A stretch of DNA of 34,241 nucleotides from Candidatus Lutacidiplasma silvani (GTDB taxonomy: Archaea; Thermoplasmatota; Thermoplasmata; Lutacidiplasmatales; UBA184). The first letter of the stretch is position 1. Every line of letters begins with the position of its first letter. The notes below the pieces were generated by a model. It was not told where the DNA came from and did no database searches. It saw only the letters and a program-made list of their open reading frames with translations. Below are positions 23,631-32,031 of this stretch, in pieces. The position numbers were made by a program, and so were the translations under genes. Where the stretch lies: NCBI GenBank assembly GCA_022750295.1, contig JAKIVZ010000020.1, forward strand, positions 1 to 34,241. The letters are read 5' to 3'.

Positions 23631-24431
23631 CTACCAGTCGTTGAGGTCGCCGGCCTCGAGGACGTGCCGCTCGACGCGCCGGAAGACCGACGCCGCGATC
23701 CCGAGGTAGAGGAGGGTGGTTCCGACCGCCCCGACCATATCCCACCAGAACCCCCAGCCGAACCCCTGGTACCCGGGGATCGCGAGGTACCGGAGGGCGT
23801 CCAGCGCCCAGGTCGGGGGGAGGACGAGGGAGATCGGGTTCGACCAGAACGGGAGGAGGACGACCGGGAACATGCATCCGGTCCCGATGTAGAACGCGAA
23901 CTCGCCGACGTTCTGAACGAATCCGGCGTACCGGGTGTACACGTAGGCGGCGGCGAAGACGACGCCGACGGCCGCCAGCGTGACGATCACGAAGACGAAC
24001 ATCAGCAGGAACTCGAGGGGGTTCGCGAGCGGGATCGGGTGGCCGTAGGTGATCGCGACGACGACGAACACAATCAACCCGCCGAAGAGGCCGGCGACCG
24101 TGTTCCAGATCACGCGGCCGAGCACCACGTACACGTACGGCGTCGGCGCCGTCAGCGTCGGCTCGAGCGTGCCGAGGTGCCGGTCCTGGCCGGTCGCCCA
24201 GCCGCTGCCATAGAGGGTCTGGCCCCACATGCTCATCATCCCGGCGCCGAGGATCGCGTAGAGGACGAACCAGGGACCGGCGCCGGTGAACAGCTCGTAC
24301 GAAACGAGTCCGAAGATGACGGGGGCGATCAGGCTCGGAACGAGCCACTGCGGGTCGGCGAGGAAGGTGAGGACCGAGAGGCGAAGGACCGCGACGAGCG
24401 AGACCCGACGCGAGTAGGTGGAGGCTCCCAT
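23631..24431 (-). CDS. ABC-2 type transporter permease (first of pair)
   Basis: The 266-residue protein has about six membrane helices. Coupling-loop text WATGQDRHLGTLEPTLTAPT precedes the next helix, and PISLVLPPTWALDALRYLAIPGY near the C-terminus is typical of ABC-2 permeases. It begins 3 nt after the stop of the ATPase gene. The two permeases differ clearly in sequence and probably form a heterodimer. Confidence 0.9.
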   Translation of the reverse strand: MGASTYSRRVSLVAVLRLSVLTFLADPQWLVPSLIAPVIFGLVSYELFTGAGPWFVLYAILGAGMMSMWGQTLYGSGWATGQDRHLGTLEPTLTAPTPYVYVVLGRVIWNTVAGLFGGLIVFVVVAITYGHPIPLANPLEFLLMFVFVIVTLAAVGVVFAAAYVYTRYAGFVQNVGEFAFYIGTGCMFPVVLLPFWSNPISLVLPPTWALDALRYLAIPGYQGFGWGFWWDMVGAVGTTLLYLGIAASVFRRVERHVLEAGDLNDW

Positions 24432-24434
24432 CCC

Positions 24435-25418
24435 CTAGCTCGCCTCCTCTTCGACGAGGTCGAGGTAGACGTCCTCGAGGGACGTGCGACGTTCCCGCAC
24501 CGCGAGCTCAGGGTGGTTGACGAGCTGGGCGCGGACCTGCTCCAGCGACAGCTCGTCGGTTCGCACCCGCATCGTGAGCCGCAGCCGGGGACCGAACTCT
24601 TCGCTCATGACGCGCGAGACCCCGGGGAGCCGGTTCAGGCGCTGGATCTCCCCGTCGTCGAATCCGTACGCTTCGACCTCGATCGTCCGGTCCCCGCCCA
24701 CGAGCTTCCGGAGCCCCGCGACCGTGTCCCGCGCGACGATCCGGCCGCGGCTCAGCACCGCGATCCGTTGGCAGAGCTCCTCGGCCTCGAACATGTAGTG
24801 GGTCGTGAGGAAGATCGTCACCCCATCGGCGACGAGGCTGCGAATTAACTTCCGGGTTTCCCGGGCGCTCTTCGGGTCGAGCCCGATCGTCGGCTCGTCG
24901 AGGAAGAGGATCTCGGGGCCATGGAGGATCCCGCGCGCGAGGTGGAGTTTCTGCTTCATCCCGCGGGAGAACTCCTCGACGCGACGGTCGGCGGCCTCAG
25001 TGAGGTCGACGCGGTCGAGGACCTCCTGGATCCGCCGGTCGCGATGGACCACCGGCACGCCGTAGATGTCGGCGAAGTACCGGAGGTTCTCCCGCGCGCT
25101 GATCCGGTTGTAGAGGCCCCGCTCCCCGCCGAGGACGAGGCCGATCCGGGGGCGGAGCTCGGCCGCCTGTCGAACCACGTCGAGTCCCAGGACCTCGACG
25201 CTCCCGCTCGTAGGGATGAGGAGGGTCGAAAGGATCTTCGTGAACGTGGTCTTCCCGGCCCCGTTAGGTCCGAGGAGGCCGAAGATCTCCCCGTGATCGA
25301 CGTCGAGGTCGACCCCCCGGAGCGCCTCGGTCCGGATGAGCTCGTTGAAGAAGAACCCCTTCCGACTCTCGAACACCCGGCGGACGTCGCGGGCGTGGAT
25401 CGCGGATCGTTCGGTCAT
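24435..25418 (-). CDS. ABC transporter ATP-binding protein, DrrA-like
   Basis: The 327-residue ATPase has Walker A GPNGAGKTT (residues 50-58), the signature FSRGMKQKLHLARG, Walker B ILFLDEPTIGLDP and the switch His in FLTTHYMFEAEEL. A C-terminal domain of about 90 residues follows, as in DrrA-type export ATPases. An insertion near residues 17-28 (ESRKGFFFNELIRT) precedes the A-loop region. It heads a three-gene minus-strand operon with the two permeases. The intergenic region to the divergent zinc-ribbon gene is 123 nt and has no strong TATA box on this strand. Confidence 0.95.
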   Translation of the reverse strand: MTERSAIHARDVRRVFESRKGFFFNELIRTEALRGVDLDVDHGEIFGLLGPNGAGKTTFTKILSTLLIPTSGSVEVLGLDVVRQAAELRPRIGLVLGGERGLYNRISARENLRYFADIYGVPVVHRDRRIQEVLDRVDLTEAADRRVEEFSRGMKQKLHLARGILHGPEILFLDEPTIGLDPKSARETRKLIRSLVADGVTIFLTTHYMFEAEELCQRIAVLSRGRIVARDTVAGLRKLVGGDRTIEVEAYGFDDGEIQRLNRLPGVSRVMSEEFGPRLRLTMRVRTDELSLEQVRAQLVNHPELAVRERRTSLEDVYLDLVEEEAS

Positions 25419-25512
25419 CGGAGTCTCGCCGGCGGGGAGCGCGCGAGGATTCGCACCGCTACATCACTCTTACCCGTAAGACACCGGAGGTGAGGCGCTG
25501 AAACGCGAAACC

Positions 25513-25520
25513 CTCTAAGG
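25513..25520 (+). promoter_or_regulatory. Possible weak TATA element for the zinc-ribbon membrane protein
   Basis: CTCTAAGG is centred 26 nt before the GTG at 25542. The match to box A is partial, but the spacing is that of the stronger leaderless promoters in this window. Confidence 0.3.
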
Positions 25521-25541
25521 GGCCGATCCGTCCGGTCGTTC

Positions 25542-26084
25542 GTGGCGGGAGCCTCGGCCGGGAAGTTCTGCCCGTACTGCGGGGCGACGAACGACTCGGA
25601 GTACCGATTCTGCCTCCAATGCCGCCGCCCCCTCCCGGCGGATTCTCCCGAGACCGTCGCCGCACCCGTCGCGCCGGCCCCCACAAGGGGATCGACGGGG
25701 TCCCGATCCGGTCGTCGATCCCGCCGCCGATGGATGGTCGTGGCGGCGGTCCTGGTTCTCGGGGTCGCGTTGGCGGTGGCGTTCCTGGTCCCGGTTCCGA
25801 TGACGTTCTCGCTGACGATTGCGTCGCACGGCCTCAATGCCTCGACGACCGACCGGTCGTTTCCGGCCCATGCGGTCGTCTCGTTCCACTGGAACACCTC
25901 GAACGGTGCGTCCGTCACGTTCAGTCTCGTGAACTCGCAGGGGACGACCCTGGCCGAATCGTCGGGACAGGGTGGGAATTACACGTTCACCGCCGATGGG
26001 AACTCGTACGGATTCGTCAGTTCCTCCGTCCTGTATGAGCGGGTGAGCGTCACCGGAAACTTCGCCGCACTGCTGCTTCCCTGA
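25542..26084 (+). CDS. Zinc-ribbon protein with one membrane helix and an extracytoplasmic domain
   Basis: The 180-residue protein starts with a zinc ribbon (Cys10, Cys13, Cys24 and Cys27, in CPYCG and CLQC). A basic linker GRRSRRR follows, then one transmembrane helix (about residues 64-84), then a beta-rich domain of about 95 residues with several N-glycosylation sequons. The positive-inside pattern puts the zinc ribbon in the cytoplasm and the C-terminal domain outside. Proteins of this layout are common in archaea and mostly uncharacterised. No function can be assigned. The start is a GTG at the predicted leaderless position. It is a stand-alone gene, divergent from the ABC exporter, and ends 61 nt before the dehydrogenase operon. 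Confidence 0.8.
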   Translation: MAGASAGKFCPYCGATNDSEYRFCLQCRRPLPADSPETVAAPVAPAPTRGSTGSRSGRRSRRRWMVVAAVLVLGVALAVAFLVPVPMTFSLTIASHGLNASTTDRSFPAHAVVSFHWNTSNGASVTFSLVNSQGTTLAESSGQGGNYTFTADGNSYGFVSSSVLYERVSVTGNFAALLLP

Positions 26085-26110
26085 CGAGACGGGCGTCCGT
26101 TTCCTCAAGG

Positions 26111-26118
26111 GTTATATC
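26111..26118 (+). promoter_or_regulatory. TATA box of the 2-oxoacid dehydrogenase operon
   Basis: GTTATATC is centred about 31 nt before the ATG at 26146, predicting a transcript with a leader of roughly 5 nt. It lies just after the end of the zinc-ribbon gene and is the only clear promoter ahead of the seven-gene run to 33600. Confidence 0.6.
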
Positions 26119-26145
26119 GAACGGCCCGGTCGCGCGCCGAGGACG

Positions 26146-27228
26146 ATGGGGAAGGCAGCGGACAAGTCGCCGGAGCCGCCCGCTCCGGAGGCTTCTCCCG
26201 ACCTCCCCGCCGACGACCTGCCCAAGGTGTACCGGGCGATGGTCCTCGCCCGCGTGATGGACGAGCGGTGCCTCACTCTGCAGCGACAGGGGCGGATCGG
26301 GTTCTACGTCCCCCTGCAGGGGCAGGAGGCGGCCCAGGTCGGATGTGCGTGGGCCCTCGACTCCGAGGATTGGATCTTTCCGGCGTACCGCGAGCTGGGC
26401 GTCGCGCTGGTCCGCGGCGTCCCGGTCAAGTTGCTCCTCGACCAGTTCATCGGCAACTCCGGCGACGTCCTCAAGGGTCGCCAGATGCCGAATCACTACG
26501 GGTACCGTGAGTTCCGGTTCGTCACGGCCTCGAGCCCGGTCGGAACCCAGATCTCCCAGGCGGTCGGCGCCGCGATGGCCGCCCGCTGGAAGGGCGAGGA
26601 GATCGTGACGGTGACGTTCTTCGGGGACGGCACGACGAGCTCGAACGATTTCCACGCGGGGCTCAACTTCGCGGGCGTCTTCAAGGCCCCGACGATCTTC
26701 TTCTGCCAGAACAACCAGTGGGCGATCTCGCTCCCCCGCGAGCGCCAGACCCGCAGCGAGACCCTGGCGGCCAAGGCGGTCGCGTACGGGTTCCCGGGGG
26801 TCGTGGTCGACGGGACCGACGTTCACGCCGTCTATCGGGCGGTCCGAGACGCCCGCGACCGGGCCCTCGCCGGCGACGGGCCGACCCTGATCGAGGCCCA
26901 GGTCTACCGGCTCGGCCCCCACTCCACATCGGACGACCCGCGGCGGTACCGGACCGACGCGGAGCTCCAGAAGTGGAAAGACAAAGACCCGCTCGCCCGC
27001 CTGAAGCACGAGCTCCTGACCTCGGGCGCTCTCACCGAGGCCGACGACGCGGCCCTCTGGGAGACGACCCGGAAGGACGTCGTCGCCGCCTTCGCCTCCG
27101 CGGAGGAGACCTCCCCGGTCGATCCGCTCACCCTCTTCGACGACGTCTTCGCGCAGCGGACCCCCCAACTCGAGGCCCAGAGGGAGGAGTTCGCCGCCCT
27201 GCTGAAGGAAGGACTCATCAAACCATGA
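26146..27228 (+). CDS. 2-oxoacid dehydrogenase E1 component, alpha subunit (first copy)
   Basis: E1 decarboxylates a 2-oxoacid (pyruvate or a branched-chain oxoacid) on thiamine diphosphate and passes the acyl group to the E2 lipoyl arm. The 360-residue alpha subunit carries the ThDP/Mg motif GDGTTSSNDFHAGLNFA (from G160) ending in CQNNQWAIS, and the active-site loop RLGPHSTSDDPRRYR. The opening YRAMVLARVMDERCLTLQRQGR and the short GRIGFYVPLQGQEAAQVG stretch resemble branched-chain E1 alpha, and the complex of Thermoplasma acidophilum acts on branched-chain oxoacids and pyruvate. Substrate choice here is not provable from sequence. It is the first gene of the operon and its stop overlaps the E1 beta ATG (ATGA). 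Confidence 0.93.
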   Translation: MGKAADKSPEPPAPEASPDLPADDLPKVYRAMVLARVMDERCLTLQRQGRIGFYVPLQGQEAAQVGCAWALDSEDWIFPAYRELGVALVRGVPVKLLLDQFIGNSGDVLKGRQMPNHYGYREFRFVTASSPVGTQISQAVGAAMAARWKGEEIVTVTFFGDGTTSSNDFHAGLNFAGVFKAPTIFFCQNNQWAISLPRERQTRSETLAAKAVAYGFPGVVVDGTDVHAVYRAVRDARDRALAGDGPTLIEAQVYRLGPHSTSDDPRRYRTDAELQKWKDKDPLARLKHELLTSGALTEADDAALWETTRKDVVAAFASAEETSPVDPLTLFDDVFAQRTPQLEAQREEFAALLKEGLIKP

Positions 27229-28202
27229 CCGAGCTCACGATCGTCCAAGCGATCAACCGCGGTCTCGCGGACGCGATGCGGGCCGACCCGGACGTCCTCG
27301 TCCTCGGCGAGGACGTCGGAGTGAACGGGGGAGTCTTCCGCGCGACGGAGGGGCTCTTCAAGGAGTTCGGCGGGGACCGCGTCATCGACACCCCCCTCAG
27401 CGAGACCGGGATCGTGGGGGCCGCGATCGGGATGGCGCTCTACGGGTTGAAGCCCGTCGCCGAGATCCAGTTCCTCGATTTCATCTACCCGGCGTTCGAC
27501 CAGATCGTCAGCGAACTCGCGAAGTTTCGGTACCGCTCGGGGGGCCAATACCCGTGCCACGTCGTCATCCGGTCGCCGTACGGCGGCGGCATCAAAGGCG
27601 GGCTTTACCACTCGCAATCGAGCGAGGCGTACTTCGCGCACACCGCCGGCCTCAAAGTCGTCATCCCCTCGACGCCGGCCGACGCCAAGGGACTCCTCGC
27701 GACCGCCATCGCCGACCCGGACCCGGTCCTCTTCCTCGAACCGAAGCGAATCTACCGGGCGGTGTCGGGCGAGGTCCCCGACGGAGACCAGCGGGTTCCG
27801 TTCGGCGAGGCCCGAATCGCCCGCGAAGGCGCGGACCTCACGATCTTCGCCTACGGCGCGATGATCCCGCCGTCGGTACAGGCCGCGGAGACGCTCGCCG
27901 CCAGTGGCACGAACGCCGAGGTCGTCGACCTCCGGACCCTCGTGCCCCTCGACGAGAAGGCGGTCCTCGCGTCGGTCGAGAAGACCGGCCGCGCCGTGAT
28001 CGTCCACGAGGCCCCGCGGTTCTGCGGGTTTGGGGCCGAGCTCGCCGCCATCCTGGCCGAAAAGGCGTTCTTCTCGCTCAAGGCGCCGATCCAGCGGGTC
28101 ACGGGGTACGACACCCCGTTCCCCTACGCCCTCGAGAACGCGTACCTCCCGAACGCCGAACGGATCGTCCACGCGGCGAAGGCCGTCGTGGCGGCCGGGT
28201 AG
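27225..28202 (+). CDS. 2-oxoacid dehydrogenase E1 component, beta subunit
   Basis: The 325-residue beta subunit completes the E1 heterotetramer with the alpha chain. Diagnostic stretches are LVLGEDVGVNGGVFRATEGL, DTPLSETGIVGAAIGMALYG with the Glu that activates ThDP, FLDFIYPAFDQIVSELAKF, and RSPYGGGIKGGLYHSQSSEA. The ATG at 27225 overlaps the E1 alpha stop and gives the standard N-terminus. It is the only E1 beta gene in an operon with two E1 alpha genes, so both alpha chains may have to share it. A Shine-Dalgarno-like AGGAGGGG follows its stop and serves the E2 gene. Confidence 0.94.
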   Translation: MTELTIVQAINRGLADAMRADPDVLVLGEDVGVNGGVFRATEGLFKEFGGDRVIDTPLSETGIVGAAIGMALYGLKPVAEIQFLDFIYPAFDQIVSELAKFRYRSGGQYPCHVVIRSPYGGGIKGGLYHSQSSEAYFAHTAGLKVVIPSTPADAKGLLATAIADPDPVLFLEPKRIYRAVSGEVPDGDQRVPFGEARIAREGADLTIFAYGAMIPPSVQAAETLAASGTNAEVVDLRTLVPLDEKAVLASVEKTGRAVIVHEAPRFCGFGAELAAILAEKAFFSLKAPIQRVTGYDTPFPYALENAYLPNAERIVHAAKAVVAAG

Positions 28203-28213
28203 GAGGGGCGTCG

Positions 28214-29515
28214 ATGGTGTACGAGTTCCGGCTTCCCGACATCGGCGAGGGGGTCGCGGAGGGCGAGGTCGTCAAGTGGTTCGTCCAGGAGGGCGGGACC
28301 GTCGCGGAAGACGCGCCGCTCGTCTCGGTCCTCACCGACAAGGCGAACGTCGAGATCCCGTCGCCGAAATCCGGCACGATCGTCAAGATCCACGTGAAGG
28401 AGGGGGAGAAGGTGAAGGTCGGCGGACTGCTGGTCACGATCGACGCCGGTGGGTCCGCCCCGAAGGCGGCGGCGTCCACCCCTTCGACTCCGGCCCCGGA
28501 GGCCCCTCCCGCGGCCCCGAGCGCCCCCCCCGCGACCCCCGGTCCCGCACCGGCAGCGGCCCCGAACGGGGCGCGCATCCTCGCCTCCCCGTACTTGCGG
28601 CGGCTCGCGGCGGAGCGCGGGATCGACCTCGCGAACGTCCGCGGGAGCGGGCCGGGGGGGCGAATCCAGGAATCCGACCTCGTGGCCGGTCCGAGCGGCG
28701 GGTCCACGCCCGCGAGCTCCGCGAAGGCCGAATCCGCCGCGCCGTCCCCGCCCGCCGTCTCTGCACCGGTCCCGGCTCCGTCGCCGGACGCTCCGAAGGT
28801 CGAGGCGGGGGAGTTCGAGCGGGTCCCGATCCGCGGGGTCCGCCGCGTGATCGCCGAACACATGACCGAATCGACGCATCGCGCCGCCCACTTCACCTAC
28901 GTCGAAGAGGTCGACGCCACCGAGCTCGTCCGGTGGCGCGAGAAGATGGCGAAGCACGTCGAGAAGAACGGCGTGAGGCTCTCCTATCTCCCCTTCATCC
29001 TCAAGGCGGTCACAGCCGGCCTCCGGGCGCACCCCTGGATGAATGCCCGGATGGACGACGAGCACCAGGAACTCCACGTCTACCCGCAGGCGCACATCGG
29101 GATCGCGACCGCCGCGCCCGAGGGGCTCATCGTCCCCGTGGTCCGCAACGTCGAGCGGAAGAGCGTGGCCCAGCTCGCAAAGGAGATCCAGGAGCTCGCG
29201 GAGCGGGGACGGGCGGGCAAGCTTTCGCGGGCGGAACTCACCGGCGGGACGTTCACCATCACCAGCCTCGGGGCCCTCGGCGGCGTCCTCGCGACGCCGA
29301 TCCTCAATTATCCCGAGGTCGGGATCCTCGGCGTGCACCGGATCGTCAAGCGGCCGATCTACCTCGCCGACGGAACGCTCGCGCCGGCGAGCCTGATGAA
29401 CCTCTCCGTGTCGCTCGACCACCGGGTCCTCGACGGGATCGTGGGCGCGCAATTCCTCCAGGTGGTGAAGTCCCACCTCGAGGACCCGCACCAACTGTTC
29501 GCCGAACTCGCATGA
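28214..29515 (+). CDS. 2-oxoacid dehydrogenase E2 component (lipoyl acyltransferase)
   Basis: The core protein has 433 residues. An N-terminal lipoyl domain (about 1-78) has the lipoylated Lys43 in TDKANVEIP. An Ala/Pro-rich linker follows, then a peripheral-subunit binding domain (ASPYLRRLAAERGIDLANV through GPGGRIQESDL), a second Ala/Pro/Ser linker, and the acyltransferase domain (from about residue 205). The catalytic H403-x-x-x-D407 lies in SLDHRVLDG. Only one lipoyl domain is present. It moves the acyl group from E1 to coenzyme A and forms the scaffold for E1 and E3. The ATG is fixed by an AGGAGGGG 5 nt upstream. Its stop overlaps the start of the second E1 alpha gene. Confidence 0.95.
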   Translation: MVYEFRLPDIGEGVAEGEVVKWFVQEGGTVAEDAPLVSVLTDKANVEIPSPKSGTIVKIHVKEGEKVKVGGLLVTIDAGGSAPKAAASTPSTPAPEAPPAAPSAPPATPGPAPAAAPNGARILASPYLRRLAAERGIDLANVRGSGPGGRIQESDLVAGPSGGSTPASSAKAESAAPSPPAVSAPVPAPSPDAPKVEAGEFERVPIRGVRRVIAEHMTESTHRAAHFTYVEEVDATELVRWREKMAKHVEKNGVRLSYLPFILKAVTAGLRAHPWMNARMDDEHQELHVYPQAHIGIATAAPEGLIVPVVRNVERKSVAQLAKEIQELAERGRAGKLSRAELTGGTFTITSLGALGGVLATPILNYPEVGILGVHRIVKRPIYLADGTLAPASLMNLSVSLDHRVLDGIVGAQFLQVVKSHLEDPHQLFAELA

Positions 29516-30558
29516 CCGACGGCGCCGACGTCGTTCCGCTGGAGTACGCCCCGGACGACCTGGTCGCCCTCCTCGGACCGGACTGGTCGACGACTCTCAC
29601 TAACGCGTTCCGATGGATGACCCTCGCGAGGGTCCTCGATGGTCGGATGCTCGCGCTGCAGCGCCAGGGCCGCATCGGGTTCTATGGGCCGGCGACCGGG
29701 CAGGAGGCGGTCAGCGTCGGGGCGGCCCTCTCCGTCGGACCGACCGACTGGGTGTTCCCGGGACTCCGGGAACAACTCGTCGCCCTCGCCCGGGGGCATT
29801 CGTTGACCACCTACCTGCACCATCTCTTCGCCGACGACCTCGACCCGGCGCGGGGGCGTCAGATGCCGTGCCACCCGAGCGCCCGGGAGGTCCGGTACGT
29901 CTCGATGTCGTCGGTGATCGGAACCCAGATCACCCAGGCCGTCGGTCTCGCGTACGGCCTGAAGGTTCGGCACGACCCGTCGGTCGCCCTCGCCTTCTTC
30001 GGCGACGGCGCGACCAGCGCGAACGACTTCCATGCGGGGGCGAACTTGGCCGCCGTCTGGCAGGCGCCGGTCGTCCTCTGCTGCACGAACAACCAGTGGG
30101 CGATCTCGGTGCCGGTCGACCGTCAGACCGCGTCGGCAACGCTCGCCGGGAAGTCGGTCGCCTACGGTCTCCCGGGCGAGCGGGTCGACGGCACCGACGT
30201 CGTCGCGGTGACCAGCCGGATGCGGGCGGCCGTCGCCCGGGCGAGGGCGGGGGAGGGCCCCACGCTCCTCGAGTTCGTCGTCTTCCGAATGACCCCGCAT
30301 TCGAGTTCCGACGACCCGACCCGGTACCAGGCCCCCGATTTCCTCCAGCGGGCCCGGCAGCGGGACCCGTACCTCCGTCTCGAACTCCTGCTCCGACGAC
30401 TCGACCTCGCCGACGACGCGAAGCTCGCGGCGTGGCGGGAGGAGTCGGACGTTGCGGTCCGGGCGGCGATCGAGGTCGCCGAACACACGCCGCCCCCGTC
30501 GCCGGATTCCCTCGAGACCGACGTCTTCGCGCCCTCCGGCGGCCCCGCACCGTCTTAG
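29512..30558 (+). CDS. 2-oxoacid dehydrogenase E1 component, alpha subunit (second, divergent copy)
   Basis: The 348-residue protein is a paralogue of the first E1 alpha. It keeps the ThDP motif GDGATSANDFHAGANLA (from G164) with CTNNQWAIS and the loop RMTPHSSSDDPTRYQ, so it should be active. The sequences around the substrate channel differ (for example YGPATGQEAVSVGAALSVGP against YVPLQGQEAAQVGCAWALDS). No second beta gene accompanies it. It is joined to the E2 gene by an ATGA overlap, so the two are translated together. It may assemble with the same beta chain to give a second E1 of different substrate range. Alternatively it is a duplicate on the way to loss, although no damage is visible. 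Confidence 0.92.
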   Translation: MTDGADVVPLEYAPDDLVALLGPDWSTTLTNAFRWMTLARVLDGRMLALQRQGRIGFYGPATGQEAVSVGAALSVGPTDWVFPGLREQLVALARGHSLTTYLHHLFADDLDPARGRQMPCHPSAREVRYVSMSSVIGTQITQAVGLAYGLKVRHDPSVALAFFGDGATSANDFHAGANLAAVWQAPVVLCCTNNQWAISVPVDRQTASATLAGKSVAYGLPGERVDGTDVVAVTSRMRAAVARARAGEGPTLLEFVVFRMTPHSSSDDPTRYQAPDFLQRARQRDPYLRLELLLRRLDLADDAKLAAWREESDVAVRAAIEVAEHTPPPSPDSLETDVFAPSGGPAPS

Positions 30559-30585
30559 CCTGAGGCGACTCCTCCGGGTCCATCC

Positions 30586-32031
30586 ATGGCGGGCACCTAC
30601 GCGCGGCAGACCGACCTCCTCGTGATCGGCGGGGGCCCGGGCGGGTACATCGCGGCGATCCGGGCCGGCCAGCTGGGCGTGAGGACCCTGCTCGTCGAGA
30701 AGCGGGAGCTCGGCGGGGAGTGTCTGAACCGCGGGTGCATCCCGTCGAAGGCGCTCATCCACGCGGCAGGGCTGTACCACGCGCTCCGGACCGAGGGCCC
30801 GGCGATCGGCGTGAACGCTGAGGCACTCGGATTCGACCTCGCCAAAGCGAACGAGTGGAAGGACTCGGTCGTCGCCAAGGAGCGGAGCGGGGTCGCGATG
30901 CTCCTGAAGTCGGCAGGAGTCTCCGTCCTGTTCGGCGAGGCCCGGTTCACCGGGCCCCGCTCGGTCGAACTGGCCGCGCCCGACGGAGGGCGCGAGCGGA
31001 TCGATTTCGCGAAGGCGATCGTCGCCACCGGCTCGGTTCCGACGATCCTCCCCGGCTTCGAGCCGGACGGGGAGCGGGTCGCCACGGCGGAGCAACTCCT
31101 CAATTGGAAATCCCTCCCGAAGAGCCTCCTCGTGCTCGGGGGCGGCGTGAGCGGGTGCGAGCTGGGCGAGTTCCTCGCCGAGGTCGGGGTCCAGGTCACG
31201 ATCGTCGAGTGGATGCCCCAGATCCTCCCCGGGCTCGACCCGGACCTTTCCCAGGAGCTCGCGAAAACCCTCACCGGCCTCGGGGTCACGATTCACGTCG
31301 GCGGGAAGGCGACGAAGCTCGAACGGACGGCCGACGGCGTCCAGCTCACCGTGGAGAAGGACGGCGCTACCGTCGTCTTGGCCGCGGAGCGGCTCTTCCT
31401 GACGATTGGCAAGCGTCCGGCGACCGGCGACCTTGGCCTCGAGGACGCGGGCGTCGAGCGGCATCCGAAGTCGGGATTCCTCACCGTCAACGATCAGCAA
31501 CAGACGAACGTCCCCACGATCTTCGCCGTCGGAGACGTCGCCCGACCCCCCATGCTGGCCCACAAGGCGTACCGGGAGGGAGTCGTCGCGGCCGAGGTCG
31601 CCGCGGGACGGGCGACCCGGTACTTGCACCAGGTCATTCCGTCCGTCGTCTTCACGAGCCCCGAGCTCGCGAGTGTTGGCGCGACGACGGCCGAGGCGAA
31701 GGCGGCGGGGTCGAACGCCCGGGACGTCCGGTTCCCGTTCGCAGCGCTCGGGCGGGCGCACGCCGCCCACGCGACGAACGGCTGGCTCAAGCTCGTCGGC
31801 GACGACGCGACCGGTCTTCTGCTGGGCGTGCAGGCCGCCGGGGAGTCGGTGGGAGAGTTCATCGCCGAGGCCGGGCTCGCAATCGAGATGGGGGCCACGG
31901 TCCGGGACGTCGCGATGACGATCCATCCCCACCCGACGTTCTCCGAGACCCTCCAGGAGGCGGCGCTCCTCTGGCTCGGAGAACCGCTCCACGTCGCCCG
32001 GAGGCCATCCGATGCCGCTCGCCACGCGTGA
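30586..32031 (+). CDS. lpdA: Dihydrolipoyl dehydrogenase (E3)
   Basis: E3 reoxidises the dihydrolipoyl arm of E2 with FAD and passes electrons to NAD. The 481-residue protein has the FAD loop VIGGGPGGYIAAIRAGQLG, the redox disulfide C46-LNRG-C51 in GGECLNRGCIPSKAL, the NAD loop LVLGGGVSGCELGEFLAEVG, the FAD-binding IFAVGDVARPPMLAHKA, and the C-terminal catalytic TIHPHPTFSETLQEA. All key residues are present and the length is normal. It begins 27 nt after the second E1 alpha gene and overlaps lipB by 20 nt. Confidence 0.96.
   Translation: MAGTYARQTDLLVIGGGPGGYIAAIRAGQLGVRTLLVEKRELGGECLNRGCIPSKALIHAAGLYHALRTEGPAIGVNAEALGFDLAKANEWKDSVVAKERSGVAMLLKSAGVSVLFGEARFTGPRSVELAAPDGGRERIDFAKAIVATGSVPTILPGFEPDGERVATAEQLLNWKSLPKSLLVLGGGVSGCELGEFLAEVGVQVTIVEWMPQILPGLDPDLSQELAKTLTGLGVTIHVGGKATKLERTADGVQLTVEKDGATVVLAAERLFLTIGKRPATGDLGLEDAGVERHPKSGFLTVNDQQQTNVPTIFAVGDVARPPMLAHKAYREGVVAAEVAAGRATRYLHQVIPSVVFTSPELASVGATTAEAKAAGSNARDVRFPFAALGRAHAAHATNGWLKLVGDDATGLLLGVQAAGESVGEFIAEAGLAIEMGATVRDVAMTIHPHPTFSETLQEAALLWLGEPLHVARRPSDAARHA

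Noticed and set aside
22764-24848. Plus-strand open frame of about 690 codons opposite the ABC exporter genes
   Set aside because: The translation is a charged low-complexity string (mostly Glu, Arg, Asp) produced by the antisense of membrane-helix codons.
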